This document shows, piece after piece, positions 26,802-35,260 of a stretch of 64,000 bases of DNA. Position numbers and translations under genes: made by a program. The stretch is taken from NCBI GenBank assembly GCA_016716635.1, contig JADJVZ010000013.1, positions 1-64,000 on the forward strand, in the 5' to 3' direction. Position 1 is the stretch's first letter. Every line of letters starts with the position of its first letter. Source of the DNA: Micropruina sp. Lineage in GTDB: Bacteria; Actinomycetota; Actinomycetes; Propionibacteriales; Propionibacteriaceae. Under the pieces are notes generated by a model. The model did no database searches. It saw nothing but the letters and a program-made list of their open reading frames with translations, and had not been told where the DNA came from.

Positions 26802-29800
26802 TCAGGAATACCAGCCCGCCAGGTCGGCGATCACGTGCACGGCCCCCGCGGAGCCGTTGTGCAGGACCACGCGTCCGTCCCGTCCGACCGCGACCATCAC
26901 CAGGTTCGGGACCGTCGTCCCGGCCGCGAAGTTCACGTTGGACGAGTTGGGGGTGAGGCTGCCCGAGGGGAAGGCGGTGAGGAAGCCGTCACGTTGGGCG
27001 TTGGTGGCCGTCAGGTTCAGGACGACCGCGGACGAACCCGCCGGTAGCCCCGGGATCGTGAGGACGACGTCGGCGCCGCTGGCGACCCGGCCGGCTGCCG
27101 ACACGCCGGTGCCATCACGCGTGTCGAGAATGCGCGTGGGCGCCAGCGGGGTCAGCCCTCCGAGAGCGACGGGCGTCCCGGCGAGGATGTAGCCGGCGAC
27201 GTCGACGACGAGCTGCGCTGATCCGACGGAGCCGTTGTGCAGCGTGACGGAACCGTCCGCACCGAGTTTCGCGACCACCAGGTTCGGGACGGTTTGGCCC
27301 GCGACGAAGTTGAGGTTCGAGGCCAGCGGCGCCGAGCCGCCGCTGGGGAAGACGGTGATGTGCCCCGGGGCCGCGGGCTGGGTCACGGTGACATTGAGGA
27401 TGACCGCACCCACGCCGGTGTTGGGGACACCGGACGCGCCCACAATGGGCAGCACGACGTCGGCACCGCCGCTGATGGCTCCGGCGGCGGCCACCCCGGT
27501 TCCGGTGCGCGTGTCGAGCAGGCGCGCCGGATTGACGGCGACCGCGGCCCCCGGTGCCGTCGCGGTGCCCTCGACAAAGAAGCCGGTGACGTCCGCAACC
27601 AGGTCGATCGTGCCGGACGAACTGTTGCGCAGCACCACGGAACCATCGGCGCCCAAGCGGACGACCGCCATGTTCGCCACCGTCTGCCCCGCGACATAGT
27701 TCACGTTCGAGGCCAGTGGGACCGTCATCCCCGAGGGGAAGGCCGTCACGACGCCGGCGGACGCGGGGTTGGTGACCGTGATGTTAAGCGCGACGGCTCC
27801 GGCGCCCCTCGCAGGCACGGGTCCGCGGCCGGCGATCCTGAGCACGACGTCGCCCCCAGCGGGCACGCGTCCGGAATAGCCGTTGTTGGTTCGGGTATCG
27901 AGCAGGCGGACGGGATCGGTGGCGACGAACGTCCCGGGCGCGGGAAGCGTCCCACCTGACACCCAGCCGGACACGTCGACGGTGAGGTCGATCGCCGTGG
28001 ACGAGCCGTTGTGGAGGACGATCGCCCCGGTGCTGCTCAGCTTGGCGATCGCCAGGTTCGACACGGTCGTGGCGGCCGCGAAGTTCACGTTTGACACCCC
28101 AGGCAGGGTGCCACCTTGCGGATACACGGTGACGAAGCCGGCCACGGGCGCGTTGGGGACGGTGAGCGTGAGCGACGCAGCCGCAGCTCCGGCGGGGACG
28201 CCCGCCTTGCCACAGACCTGGAGGACGAGGTCGCCGCCGGCCGGAATCGTCGCGGCCGGGGCCCCCGTACCGTTCCGGGTGTCGAGAATCCGGGTTTGGG
28301 TGACCGGCGTGAACCCACCCGGAGCCACCGGCGCCCCGCCGAGGACGTAGCCCGCGACGTCCGCGATGAGCTGCACTGTTCCGGAGGGTCCGTTGGTGAG
28401 ACGGACCGTGCCATCGGCGCCCACCTGGGCGATCACGAGGTTGGCGACGGTCTGACCCGCCGCGAAATTGAGATTCGCTACCGATGGTTGCGATACGCCT
28501 CCTGGGTAGACCGAGACGGCCCCCGCGGCAGAGGGTTGAGTCGCCGTCACGTTGAGGACCACGGCCGCGACCCCCGAGGCGGGCACGCCCCCACGGCCCT
28601 TGACCGCGAGATCGACGGACGCGCCGGCGCCCAGCGCCCCGGCGGCCGGAGCGCCCGTGCCGTCTCGGGTATCGAGCAGGCGGGACGGGGTCAGCGCCAG
28701 CACGGCACCGGGTACTGGATCGGTGTCGAGCACGTAGCCGGCCACGTCCGCGAGAAGGTGGATCGACCCCGACGACCCGTTACGGAAGACCAGGGCGCCG
28801 TCGGCTCCAGGCTTGGCGAGCACCAGGTTGGCGACCGTCTGCCCCTGCACGAAGTTGAGGTTGGAGGCCAGAGGTGCGGGGCTGCCCGAGCCGTTCACCG
28901 TGACATCGCCCGGCGTGGCCGTTCCGGTCACGGTGACGTTGAGCACCACCGCCGATACCCGCGAGGCGGGTATCGGGCCGCGACCCACCACCGGCAAGGT
29001 CACCTTCGCGCCGCCAGCTATCGGACCCGCGGACCCGTTCCCCGTCCGGGTGTCGAGGATCCGCACCGGATCCACCGGGTGGTAGAGCGCGCGCGGATCC
29101 GTCAGGCTCCGGGAGTTGAGGACGCTCACGTGGGTGAACCCGGTGGTCGCCGAGGCGAGCGTGTAGCCACCGAAGGACGCCTTGATGTCGAACTCCCCCG
29201 CCCACGGCAGGGTCACGGTCACGCGCGCGCTGCCCGACGCGTCCGTGGTCGCTGAGCCCAGGTTCACCCCGTCCGTGGTGGCGAAGCTGATGCTGGCCGC
29301 CGCATACGCAGGCGACAGCGTGGCCGAGAGAGTGACCTGGTCGCCGAACGCCATCTGCCGCGGGGACGCGGTCACGGTGAGCGTGGAGGAAGCAACGCTC
29401 GAACCGACGTAATTCGCGATCGTTTGTCGCAAGGTCCCAAAGGTCGAGTAGAACAACGCGCCCGGACAGTCGGTGTTGCGATACGCCAGGTGTCCGTCGA
29501 TATCCCAGGTGTCGAGGGACGTCCCCAGCGAGACGCTGGTCATGGTGGAAAACCCGGTCGGATTGATCCGATAGCGATTCACCAGCCAGCCGGTGAGCTG
29601 CGTCAAGGAATCCCGGGGGGCAGCGGGCACGTCTTCGGTATTGAACGTCCCGACGACGGCGACGCCCACCGACCCGGTGTTCCAGTCGCGGGTGTGGCCG
29701 CCGGCGACACCTTGCCCGTCGATGTTGTCGCCGGAGGGCGTCACGTTGGCCGGATAGCTGTCGCGCGAGTAGCGGCCCTCGTAGATCGTGCCGAAGCGGT

Positions 29801-30524
29801 CGATGAGGAAGTTGTAAGCGATGTCGCCCCAGCCGCGGGTGACCGTGTGGAGGTAGTAGATCGCCCGGATCAGCCCCGGTGCCTGCGCCTGCGTGTAGGT
29901 GTTGCTGTCATCCGTGTGGTGGATGATCACTTTCTTCACCGTGGCGAACAGAGGGCCCCACGTCCGAATCGATTCGTCACACCCCCACTGAGCACGGGAG
30001 ACAACGTTCGGTTGGTTGGCCCGTGGGTTCGTGGCGCTCGAGGCCGCAATGGTCGAGGAGTTGGTGGCCGTGGAGTTGGTGGCCGTCCCGGCCACCTTCG
30101 CCGTCGGATTGGTCGCCGCCTGCTCCGACAGGGCCTGCAGGGTGAGCTTGTCGAGTGGGACGTCCGTGGTGACCCGGACGGCGATCGCGTCGTTGGCCAC
30201 CTGCATGGCGCCGTAGGTTATCGTCCCCTCGTTGTCCGTGGGGTCGCTGCCGGAGGGGTAGGCCTCCCCGAAGGTCGTCCCATCCGACGAAAAGGCCACG
30301 GTCACGTGCGCCGTCGGGTGACCCTCCCAGAAGACGACTGCGTACTGCGCCTTCGTCGCCAGGGTGAACGTGTGCGTGCCGTCAACGGCCGCCACCTGGT
30401 TCTCGGCGTGCGTCGTGATGGGACCCGTCGGGGCCGCCACGGCGGGCGTGGTGGCCGTCGGCTGCGCCCACGGCACGACGGAACCCACGATGACGGCAAG
30501 GATCAGGGCGATGATCCGACGCAT
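26802..30524 (-). CDS. Secreted PGRP-type N-acetylmuramoyl-L-alanine amidase with six LDTR repeats
   Basis: 1240 residues from ATG 30524 (GGGGG upstream) with a signal peptide (MRRIIALILAVIVGSVVPWA). A jelly-roll-like N-terminal part (about 40-170) is followed by a peptidoglycan-recognition amidase domain. Its zinc ligands and Tyr are in VIIHHTDD, AYNFLIDRFGTIYEGR, GGHTRDWNTGSVG and YRNTDCPGALF. After an Ig-like segment come six tandem repeats of about 130 residues. Each begins 'RILDTR' or 'RLLDTR', then '...GG..V.L.V.G..GVP', 'AVVLNVT', 'SNLNF..GQTV.NLV' and ends 'L..DVAGY'. There is no sortase or lipid anchor. The repeats probably bind the wall or other surface polymers; that is inference. 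Another set occurs in the protein at 58582-61613. Confidence 0.92.
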   Translation of the reverse strand: MRRIIALILAVIVGSVVPWAQPTATTPAVAAPTGPITTHAENQVAAVDGTHTFTLATKAQYAVVFWEGHPTAHVTVAFSSDGTTFGEAYPSGSDPTDNEGTITYGAMQVANDAIAVRVTTDVPLDKLTLQALSEQAATNPTAKVAGTATNSTATNSSTIAASSATNPRANQPNVVSRAQWGCDESIRTWGPLFATVKKVIIHHTDDSNTYTQAQAPGLIRAIYYLHTVTRGWGDIAYNFLIDRFGTIYEGRYSRDSYPANVTPSGDNIDGQGVAGGHTRDWNTGSVGVAVVGTFNTEDVPAAPRDSLTQLTGWLVNRYRINPTGFSTMTSVSLGTSLDTWDIDGHLAYRNTDCPGALFYSTFGTLRQTIANYVGSSVASSTLTVTASPRQMAFGDQVTLSATLSPAYAAASISFATTDGVNLGSATTDASGSARVTVTLPWAGEFDIKASFGGYTLASATTGFTHVSVLNSRSLTDPRALYHPVDPVRILDTRTGNGSAGPIAGGAKVTLPVVGRGPIPASRVSAVVLNVTVTGTATPGDVTVNGSGSPAPLASNLNFVQGQTVANLVLAKPGADGALVFRNGSSGSIHLLADVAGYVLDTDPVPGAVLALTPSRLLDTRDGTGAPAAGALGAGASVDLAVKGRGGVPASGVAAVVLNVTATQPSAAGAVSVYPGGVSQPSVANLNFAAGQTVANLVIAQVGADGTVRLTNGPSGTVQLIADVAGYVLGGAPVAPGGFTPVTQTRILDTRNGTGAPAATIPAGGDLVLQVCGKAGVPAGAAAASLTLTVPNAPVAGFVTVYPQGGTLPGVSNVNFAAATTVSNLAIAKLSSTGAIVLHNGSSTAIDLTVDVSGWVSGGTLPAPGTFVATDPVRLLDTRTNNGYSGRVPAGGDVVLRIAGRGPVPARGAGAVALNITVTNPASAGVVTAFPSGMTVPLASNVNYVAGQTVANMAVVRLGADGSVVLRNSSSGTIDLVADVTGFFVEGTATAPGAAVAVNPARLLDTRTGTGVAAAGAISGGADVVLPIVGASGVPNTGVGAVILNVTVTQPAAPGHITVFPSGGSAPLASNLNFVAGQTVPNLVVAKLGADGSVTLHNGSVGSAQLVVDVAGYILAGTPVALGGLTPLAPTRILDTRDGTGVSAAGRVASGADVVLTIPGLPAGSSAVVLNLTATNAQRDGFLTAFPSGSLTPNSSNVNFAAGTTVPNLVMVAVGRDGRVVLHNGSAGAVHVIADLAGWYS

Positions 30525-30620
30525 GAGTTCCCCCAAATCCGCGCTGGTGTGGGAAGCGTAACTTGCCAGGGGGTAAAGACGCGCCTGTCCCCCTCCCCTC
30601 CTGGTCGGCCACCTCACAGC

Positions 30621-30650
30621 TTGGGAGCGCCCGGACCGAGACGGTATGAT
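30621..30650 (+). promoter_or_regulatory. Promoter of tRNA-Ala
   Basis: TTGGGA (30621-30626) and TATGAT (30645-30650) are separated by 18 bases and end 12 bases before the mature 5' end of the tRNA. This is a good match to the vegetative sigma-70 type consensus. Assigned by sequence and position. Confidence 0.6.
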
Positions 30651-30662
30651 CTCGGAGTCCTA

Positions 30663-30735
30663 GGGGCTATGGCGCAATTGGTAGCGCACCTGCTTTGCAA
30701 GCAGGGGGTTAGGGGTTCGAGTCCCCTTAGCTCCA
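30663..30735 (+). tRNA. tRNA-Ala (anticodon TGC)
   Basis: A 73-base cloverleaf. The acceptor GGGGCTA pairs with TAGCTCC (one G-T wobble), with discriminator A at 30735. The D arm holds GGTAGCG. The anticodon stem CCTGC/GCAGG carries the loop TTTGCAA with anticodon TGC at 30696-30698. The T arm is GGGGTTCGAGTCCCC. The CCA end is not encoded. The tRNA is directly followed by a methyltransferase gene. Confidence 0.97.
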
Positions 30736-30752
30736 CTCTGGGAAACTGTCCC

Positions 30753-31334
30753 ATGAACAACTCGCCGGGCAAGGCAGCAAACACCACCGCACGCATCCTG
30801 GCCCGCGCCCGCGACGCTGGGTTCGAGCAGTCATCGGCGCCCGAAGTCGGTGACCTGTTGAGCGTCCTCGCTGCTTCCAAGCCGGCCGGACGAATACTGG
30901 AACTCGGCACGGGAGCAGGGCTGGGGACCGTCCGGATCCTTGAGGGCATGTCGGCGACGGCACATCTGACCACGGTCGAACTCGATCCTCGCCTTTCCGC
31001 CATCGCCCGCGAAGAGATCCGTGATCCCCGGGTGGAGTTCGTCGTCGCCGACGGAGGCACCTGGCTGGCGGCTCAGGTCCGGACAAAGGGCTCCTACGAC
31101 CTGGTCTTCGCCGACACCTGGCCGGGAAAGTACGACCATCTCGACGAGGCGCTGGCGCTCGTCGCTGTCGGCGGGCTTTACATCGTGGACGATCTGTTGC
31201 CGCAGCCGACGTGGCCGGACGACCACCAACCCAATGTGGACACGCTGGTTGCGCGACTGAAGGCACTCGACGGATGGAAGACCGTCCAGATCAACGACGC
31301 CACCGGAGTCATGATGTGCGTCCGGCAGGCCTAA
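30753..31334 (+). CDS. Class I SAM-dependent O-methyltransferase-like protein
   Basis: 193 residues. SAM-binding motif I is ILELGTGAGLGTVRIL (residues about 50-65), followed by LTTVELDPRLSAIAREEI (acidic residue for the ribose), VEFVVADGGTWL, and YDLVFADTWPGKYDHLDEALALVAVGGLYIVDDLLPQP. This resembles the catechol-O-methyltransferase (methyltransferase_24) group, whose members methylate small molecules. It starts 17 bp after tRNA-Ala and may be transcribed with it. The convergent truncated methyltransferase ends 14 bp beyond its stop. The substrate is unknown. Confidence 0.85.
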   Translation: MNNSPGKAANTTARILARARDAGFEQSSAPEVGDLLSVLAASKPAGRILELGTGAGLGTVRILEGMSATAHLTTVELDPRLSAIAREEIRDPRVEFVVADGGTWLAAQVRTKGSYDLVFADTWPGKYDHLDEALALVAVGGLYIVDDLLPQPTWPDDHQPNVDTLVARLKALDGWKTVQINDATGVMMCVRQA

Positions 31335-31347
31335 GCCTGGGGCTAGC

Positions 31348-31821
31348 TCAAAGTCCTGCCCGCGACCGGGCGACGACCACTGCCTGGCCGTCGGATTCGC
31401 GGTTGATGGCCGCCCGCTCGAACGCGGCGAGGATGTCGAAGTCGGCTGCGTCCAGCAGGTCGCACATCTGAGCAACCCCGCGGTGCCAGCGGTCGAGCTC
31501 TACGTTGTGGCCGCGCTGCCGGAAGCCGGCCCCGATCTCTCGGACTCCGTCCCCGGTCTGGAACGCGACCAGCACCACGCCTCCGGGGCGCAGCACCCGG
31601 CGCGCTTCGCCGAAGATCGCGGGCAGGTCCTCGTCGGGGCTGTGGATCGTGGAGTACCAGGCGAAAACGCCAGCGAAAGTGGCATCCGGGAAGGGCAGCG
31701 CGCGGAGGGACGCCACCTGTGAGGGGAACTCGGGGTGATCGGCACGGGCGCGGCGGATCATGCCCTCCGAGAGGTCGACCCCCTCGACAGTGCACCCCAT
31801 CTCGGCAAGTACAGGCATCAT
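31348..31821 (-). pseudogene. Class I methyltransferase lacking its N-terminus
   Basis: The frame MMPVLAEMGCTVEGVDLSEGMIRRARADHP ... FPDATFAGVFAWYSTIHSP ... VLRPGGVVLVAF is the Methyltransf_11/25 fold. It begins only at the residues after motif I, so the first strand and the glycine-rich SAM loop are missing. Upstream codons in the same frame read GTDGSRR and then pass into the 3' end of the TDT transporter gene. ATG 31821 overlaps the TDT stop (ATGATGA arrangement), so it could still be translated as 157 residues, but SAM binding should be lost. A deletion that joined the two genes is the likely cause. Confidence 0.65.
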
Positions 31822-32870
31822 GCGGCGTGAGCCGTCGGTGCCGGAGGTCGGACGATCGTCACCACCACGTCGCGGATCATCGCCCCAAACGTCAGGACCC
31901 ACGCCGTCACGGCGACCCAGAGCCACCATGCTCCGATCAGCTCGACGATGGGCAGGTGGTCCGCGCGGCCGAGGTAGATGCTCGCCACCGAGTACATACC
32001 CAGCGGGAAGACGATGCTCCAGAGGGTCGCCTCGTAGGTCAGCGGGATCTTGTGGACGCGATGCCGCCACCACCCCATCGCCACCAGCACCGGGATCAGC
32101 CACGTCGCGAAGCACCAAAACACCACCGACGCCCCGGCCACGAGACCGCGCACGGCGTCGGCCATCGGGGCCGTCTCCATTTCGACGATCCGGGCCCCGG
32201 CGACGACCGTGATGGCGACAGCGCCCATGGCCACCCAGTACGGCGGATTGATGTCCCGGGGCACCAACGGATACAGCATCAGGCGTAGTGAGACGAAGAT
32301 CGCTGTCGCGGCGTAGAGGAAGATCCCCACCGACCACGACAGCACGGCCACGATCGCGAGCCCCTGCCGGGCGTTTGGAAAGACCGGCTCGATCGACGCC
32401 GCCGCCACCGCGACCGACTGGCTGGCGACCACCCAGATGAACCAGGTGCCGTTAGCGCCGGCGATGACCGGACGCTCCTCGTGTCCGAGCACGGCGCTCC
32501 ACGGGATGACGTACCCCATGACCACCCAGGCCAACCCCGCAACTGTCAGCAGCACCGCGGTCAGTCCGTACCAACCTTCGGCGGCCGCCCGCGCACCGAG
32601 GACGTCCGTCCCGGCCACGAACGTGAAGAAGCCGAACGCCCGCCGCGGATCGCGGAAGTCGTCGATCATGGCGCCGCGATGGGCGAAGAACCGCCAGACA
32701 TTGAGCACGATGAGCTTCACGTAGGCGATACCAGCGAGCCCGAACAGCACCACGGACGCCACCCGATAACCCTCGAGATTCAGCCCAATAGAAACGATCC
32801 CCGTCGCCATCACGAGCGCGAAGTAGCCCGGAGTCAGGGTTCGGACAGCTTCGTCCACGCGATTCCGCAT
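31818..32870 (-). CDS. TDT family (tellurite-resistance/dicarboxylate) transporter
   Basis: 350 residues with ten predicted helices. The start is set at ATG 32870 (MRNRVDEAVRTLTPGYFALVMATGIVSIGLNL), where LTPGYFALVMATGIVS is the hallmark first helix of the TehA/Mae1/SLAC1 fold. FTFVAGTDVLGAR and WSIVFPLGMYSVASIYLGR are further family segments. Members move C4-dicarboxylates, sulfite, tellurite-related anions or chloride; the substrate here is not predictable. It is followed directly by the truncated methyltransferase. Its own promoter probably lies in the 182-bp gap to the YhgE gene. Confidence 0.87.
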   Translation of the reverse strand: MRNRVDEAVRTLTPGYFALVMATGIVSIGLNLEGYRVASVVLFGLAGIAYVKLIVLNVWRFFAHRGAMIDDFRDPRRAFGFFTFVAGTDVLGARAAAEGWYGLTAVLLTVAGLAWVVMGYVIPWSAVLGHEERPVIAGANGTWFIWVVASQSVAVAAASIEPVFPNARQGLAIVAVLSWSVGIFLYAATAIFVSLRLMLYPLVPRDINPPYWVAMGAVAITVVAGARIVEMETAPMADAVRGLVAGASVVFWCFATWLIPVLVAMGWWRHRVHKIPLTYEATLWSIVFPLGMYSVASIYLGRADHLPIVELIGAWWLWVAVTAWVLTFGAMIRDVVVTIVRPPAPTAHAA

Positions 32871-33052
32871 GGTCGAGGCTATCGCGGCGCCTCCCCCGCG
32901 GCCCCTGCCCCACGCTAGGCATTCACTAGTAGTTCCCAAACAATCGGGACAACGTCGTTGCTGCCCTCCGAGGTCGAACGCGCTGCACTAACTGTGAGTA
33001 ACGCGCTCACCGTGAGCACTTTGCTCACACCTTGTTGGCAATCGGACGAAAC

Positions 33053-35260
33053 CTACGCCGAGACGGCCGACAGATTCACTGTCCGAGAGCGGATCGTCGC
33101 CGCCCAAACCGCGCCGAGGCCCAATAACCCCCAGGCGGCCACGCCGAGGAGAGACAAGGTAGGTGATTGTCCGGTCATGATCGCGCGGGTGGCGCTCAGG
33201 GCCGGGGTGAGGGGCGAGAGCATCTTGAGAGCGTCGAACGCGGGCGGAGCCGAGTAGGCCAGGGCCGAGATGACGGTGACCAAGAACAGCGCCAATGACA
33301 CGACGCGGCCGCGGGTGCCCAACCAAGCCGCAAGAGCCTGGTTGCAGGCCACGAACGTGCCTGCGATCAGCAGCGCGCCGAGGGCGAGCCCGAGGCCGGT
33401 CCCCCAGCCGAGTCCCGCCACCGCGGCGCTCAAACCAGCGAGGAGCACGGCCTGGACGCCAACAATCAGCAAGCCCGGACGCATGCCCCGCCACAACAGC
33501 TGCACGTTGGACGCCGACGAGGTGAGGTTGGCCGGATCCACCGGACGATAGGCCGCGAACACGGCCAACGCCCCTAGCCAGAGGGCCATGACGAGCAGGA
33601 GCGAGGCCCAGGAGATGGTGGGCAGCGGCAGGTCCTGCAGGTCGGTGGTGTCGACCGGCGAGGCCACCACCTTGGAAAGCTGGGTGCGTTGCGCCTCGTT
33701 GTAGGTCGGCACTTTGCCGGCACCCGAGGCCACCCCGTCCGCGAGTTGGGTGGTGCCGTCCGCAAGCTCCTTGGCTCCCGTGGCTGCCTGGGTGACGCCG
33801 CCGGCGTACTGGTCGACGCCCGAGACGAACGTCCCAAGCCCGGTGGTGAAGGTGTGCGATCCGGACGCCAACTGAGAGGCCCCCGAGGTGAGCTGCGCCG
33901 ACCCGGCGACGAGCTGATCGCCCCCCGCGATGAGCTGATCGCCACCGGAGATCACCTGGTTCAACAGGGCCAGCACCTCGGCCCGGGTGAGTGTGCCGTT
34001 GGGTAGCTGAGCCTTGAGCGTGGCCCACTGCGCTGCCGCCGCCGGGGCGATCTGGACAAGCTGCTCCGCCGCGGCCGCCAGCGCGTCGGCGGTGGCGAGC
34101 AGTGTGGTGATCTGGGCGTGCAGGGTGTCCGCATCCGAGCCCAAGACCTGCAGCTGCTGCGCGATGGCGGTGAACCCGCCGATCGCGGACGCTTGTCCGG
34201 CCATCACGCCCGCGTTGAACGCATCGCATGCCCCCGGTGCCGCCTGCAGTTGCGCCGGGCACGGCACCGTTTGCGAAGCCAGTTGGGAGGCATAGGCCGC
34301 CAGCGCCGTCTGGACGTCCCCGGTCTGCGTCACGAAACCGTCCAAGGTGGTGAGCGTCGACTTCAGCCCGGGCAGCAGCGTCTGGATCTGGGTATTCAGC
34401 TGGGTCGCCGTCGCCGGGAGGTTGGTCATGATCGGGTCGAGGGTGGTCACCAGATCGCCCCAATCGGGCACCTGCGTGACCAAGCCGCGCACCTGCGTCA
34501 TCATCGGCGTGATCCCGCCGATGTACTGCTTCACGCCCCCCACGTATTGCCCGACGCCGGTGTCGAAGGTAGCGACCCCGGAGGTGAACGTGTCGGTTCC
34601 GGACGTCAATTGATTGGAACCCGACAGCAACTGGTGCGCGCCGGACGACAGCTGGACGCCCCCGTCCGAGGCCAGCTTCAGCCCGTCCGAAAGCTGGGCC
34701 GCCCCGTCGGAAAGCTTGGCCGTGCCGTCCTTCAACTCAAGGAACTGATCCGACATCGTGTTGAAGCCGACGTAGATGTTCTTGAGGTACTCCCCCGTCA
34801 GGAACCGGTTGAGGGAGTTCGCGGCCCCGTCGGCGATGTGCTGCCCGAGCGCCGTCTCCGCGACGCCGGTGGCGGGCGAGGTCTGCACCTGGATCGTGGC
34901 CTGGACGGCCTTGTCCGCCGAGCCGCTGAACGAGGTGGCGGCCGCCGAGAAGTTCTTCGGGATCGTCACCACCGCGGCGTAACTGCCGTCCGCGAGCCCC
35001 GCGGCGGCGTGGTTGGAGTCCGCGAGCACCCACGTGAGGTTCTGGTCGCGGTCGGTGTCGACGAGGTAGGAGGCCAACTGTCGGCCGAGGGGCATCGCCT
35101 GACCGTTGATGGTCACCATTTCGTCGTTGTTGACGATCGCGGCCTGCACGTTACGCAGCCGCGGATTGGCCCCCCACGTGCCCCACAAGAAGCCGCCCGC
35201 GACGAGCAGCGGGACGAGCAGCAAGGCGAGGACGGTGGTCCAACGTGGACGCTTGATCAT
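33053..35260 (-). CDS. YhgE/Pip family membrane protein
   Basis: 735 residues. One N-terminal helix (VLALLLVPLLVAGGFLWGTWG) is followed by the YhgE N-terminal domain (NVQAAIVNNDEMVTINGQAMPLGRQLA). A long extracytoplasmic stalk carries the X3-Leu-X2-Gly heptad-like repeats of the family (KLSDGAAQLSDGLKLASDG; further blocks near residues 240 and 450-500). Five C-terminal helices follow, in the style of ABC-2 permeases. The Pip and YhgE proteins of firmicutes are phage receptors or export components. Its start overlaps the MMPL gene stop by four bases, and the pair is divergent from a TetR gene, suggesting a regulated export system. Confidence 0.9.
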   Translation of the reverse strand: MIKRPRWTTVLALLLVPLLVAGGFLWGTWGANPRLRNVQAAIVNNDEMVTINGQAMPLGRQLASYLVDTDRDQNLTWVLADSNHAAAGLADGSYAAVVTIPKNFSAAATSFSGSADKAVQATIQVQTSPATGVAETALGQHIADGAANSLNRFLTGEYLKNIYVGFNTMSDQFLELKDGTAKLSDGAAQLSDGLKLASDGGVQLSSGAHQLLSGSNQLTSGTDTFTSGVATFDTGVGQYVGGVKQYIGGITPMMTQVRGLVTQVPDWGDLVTTLDPIMTNLPATATQLNTQIQTLLPGLKSTLTTLDGFVTQTGDVQTALAAYASQLASQTVPCPAQLQAAPGACDAFNAGVMAGQASAIGGFTAIAQQLQVLGSDADTLHAQITTLLATADALAAAAEQLVQIAPAAAAQWATLKAQLPNGTLTRAEVLALLNQVISGGDQLIAGGDQLVAGSAQLTSGASQLASGSHTFTTGLGTFVSGVDQYAGGVTQAATGAKELADGTTQLADGVASGAGKVPTYNEAQRTQLSKVVASPVDTTDLQDLPLPTISWASLLLVMALWLGALAVFAAYRPVDPANLTSSASNVQLLWRGMRPGLLIVGVQAVLLAGLSAAVAGLGWGTGLGLALGALLIAGTFVACNQALAAWLGTRGRVVSLALFLVTVISALAYSAPPAFDALKMLSPLTPALSATRAIMTGQSPTLSLLGVAAWGLLGLGAVWAATIRSRTVNLSAVSA

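Noticed and set aside
27237..29255. Long plus-strand ORFs opposite the LDTR amidase
   Set aside because: They repeat with the same period as the amidase repeats on the other strand and are shadows of them.
26802..30524. Tandem repeats as a CRISPR-like array
   Set aside because: The repeats are about 390 bp, in frame and protein-coding (LDTR domains); no short direct repeats with unique spacers occur anywhere in the window.
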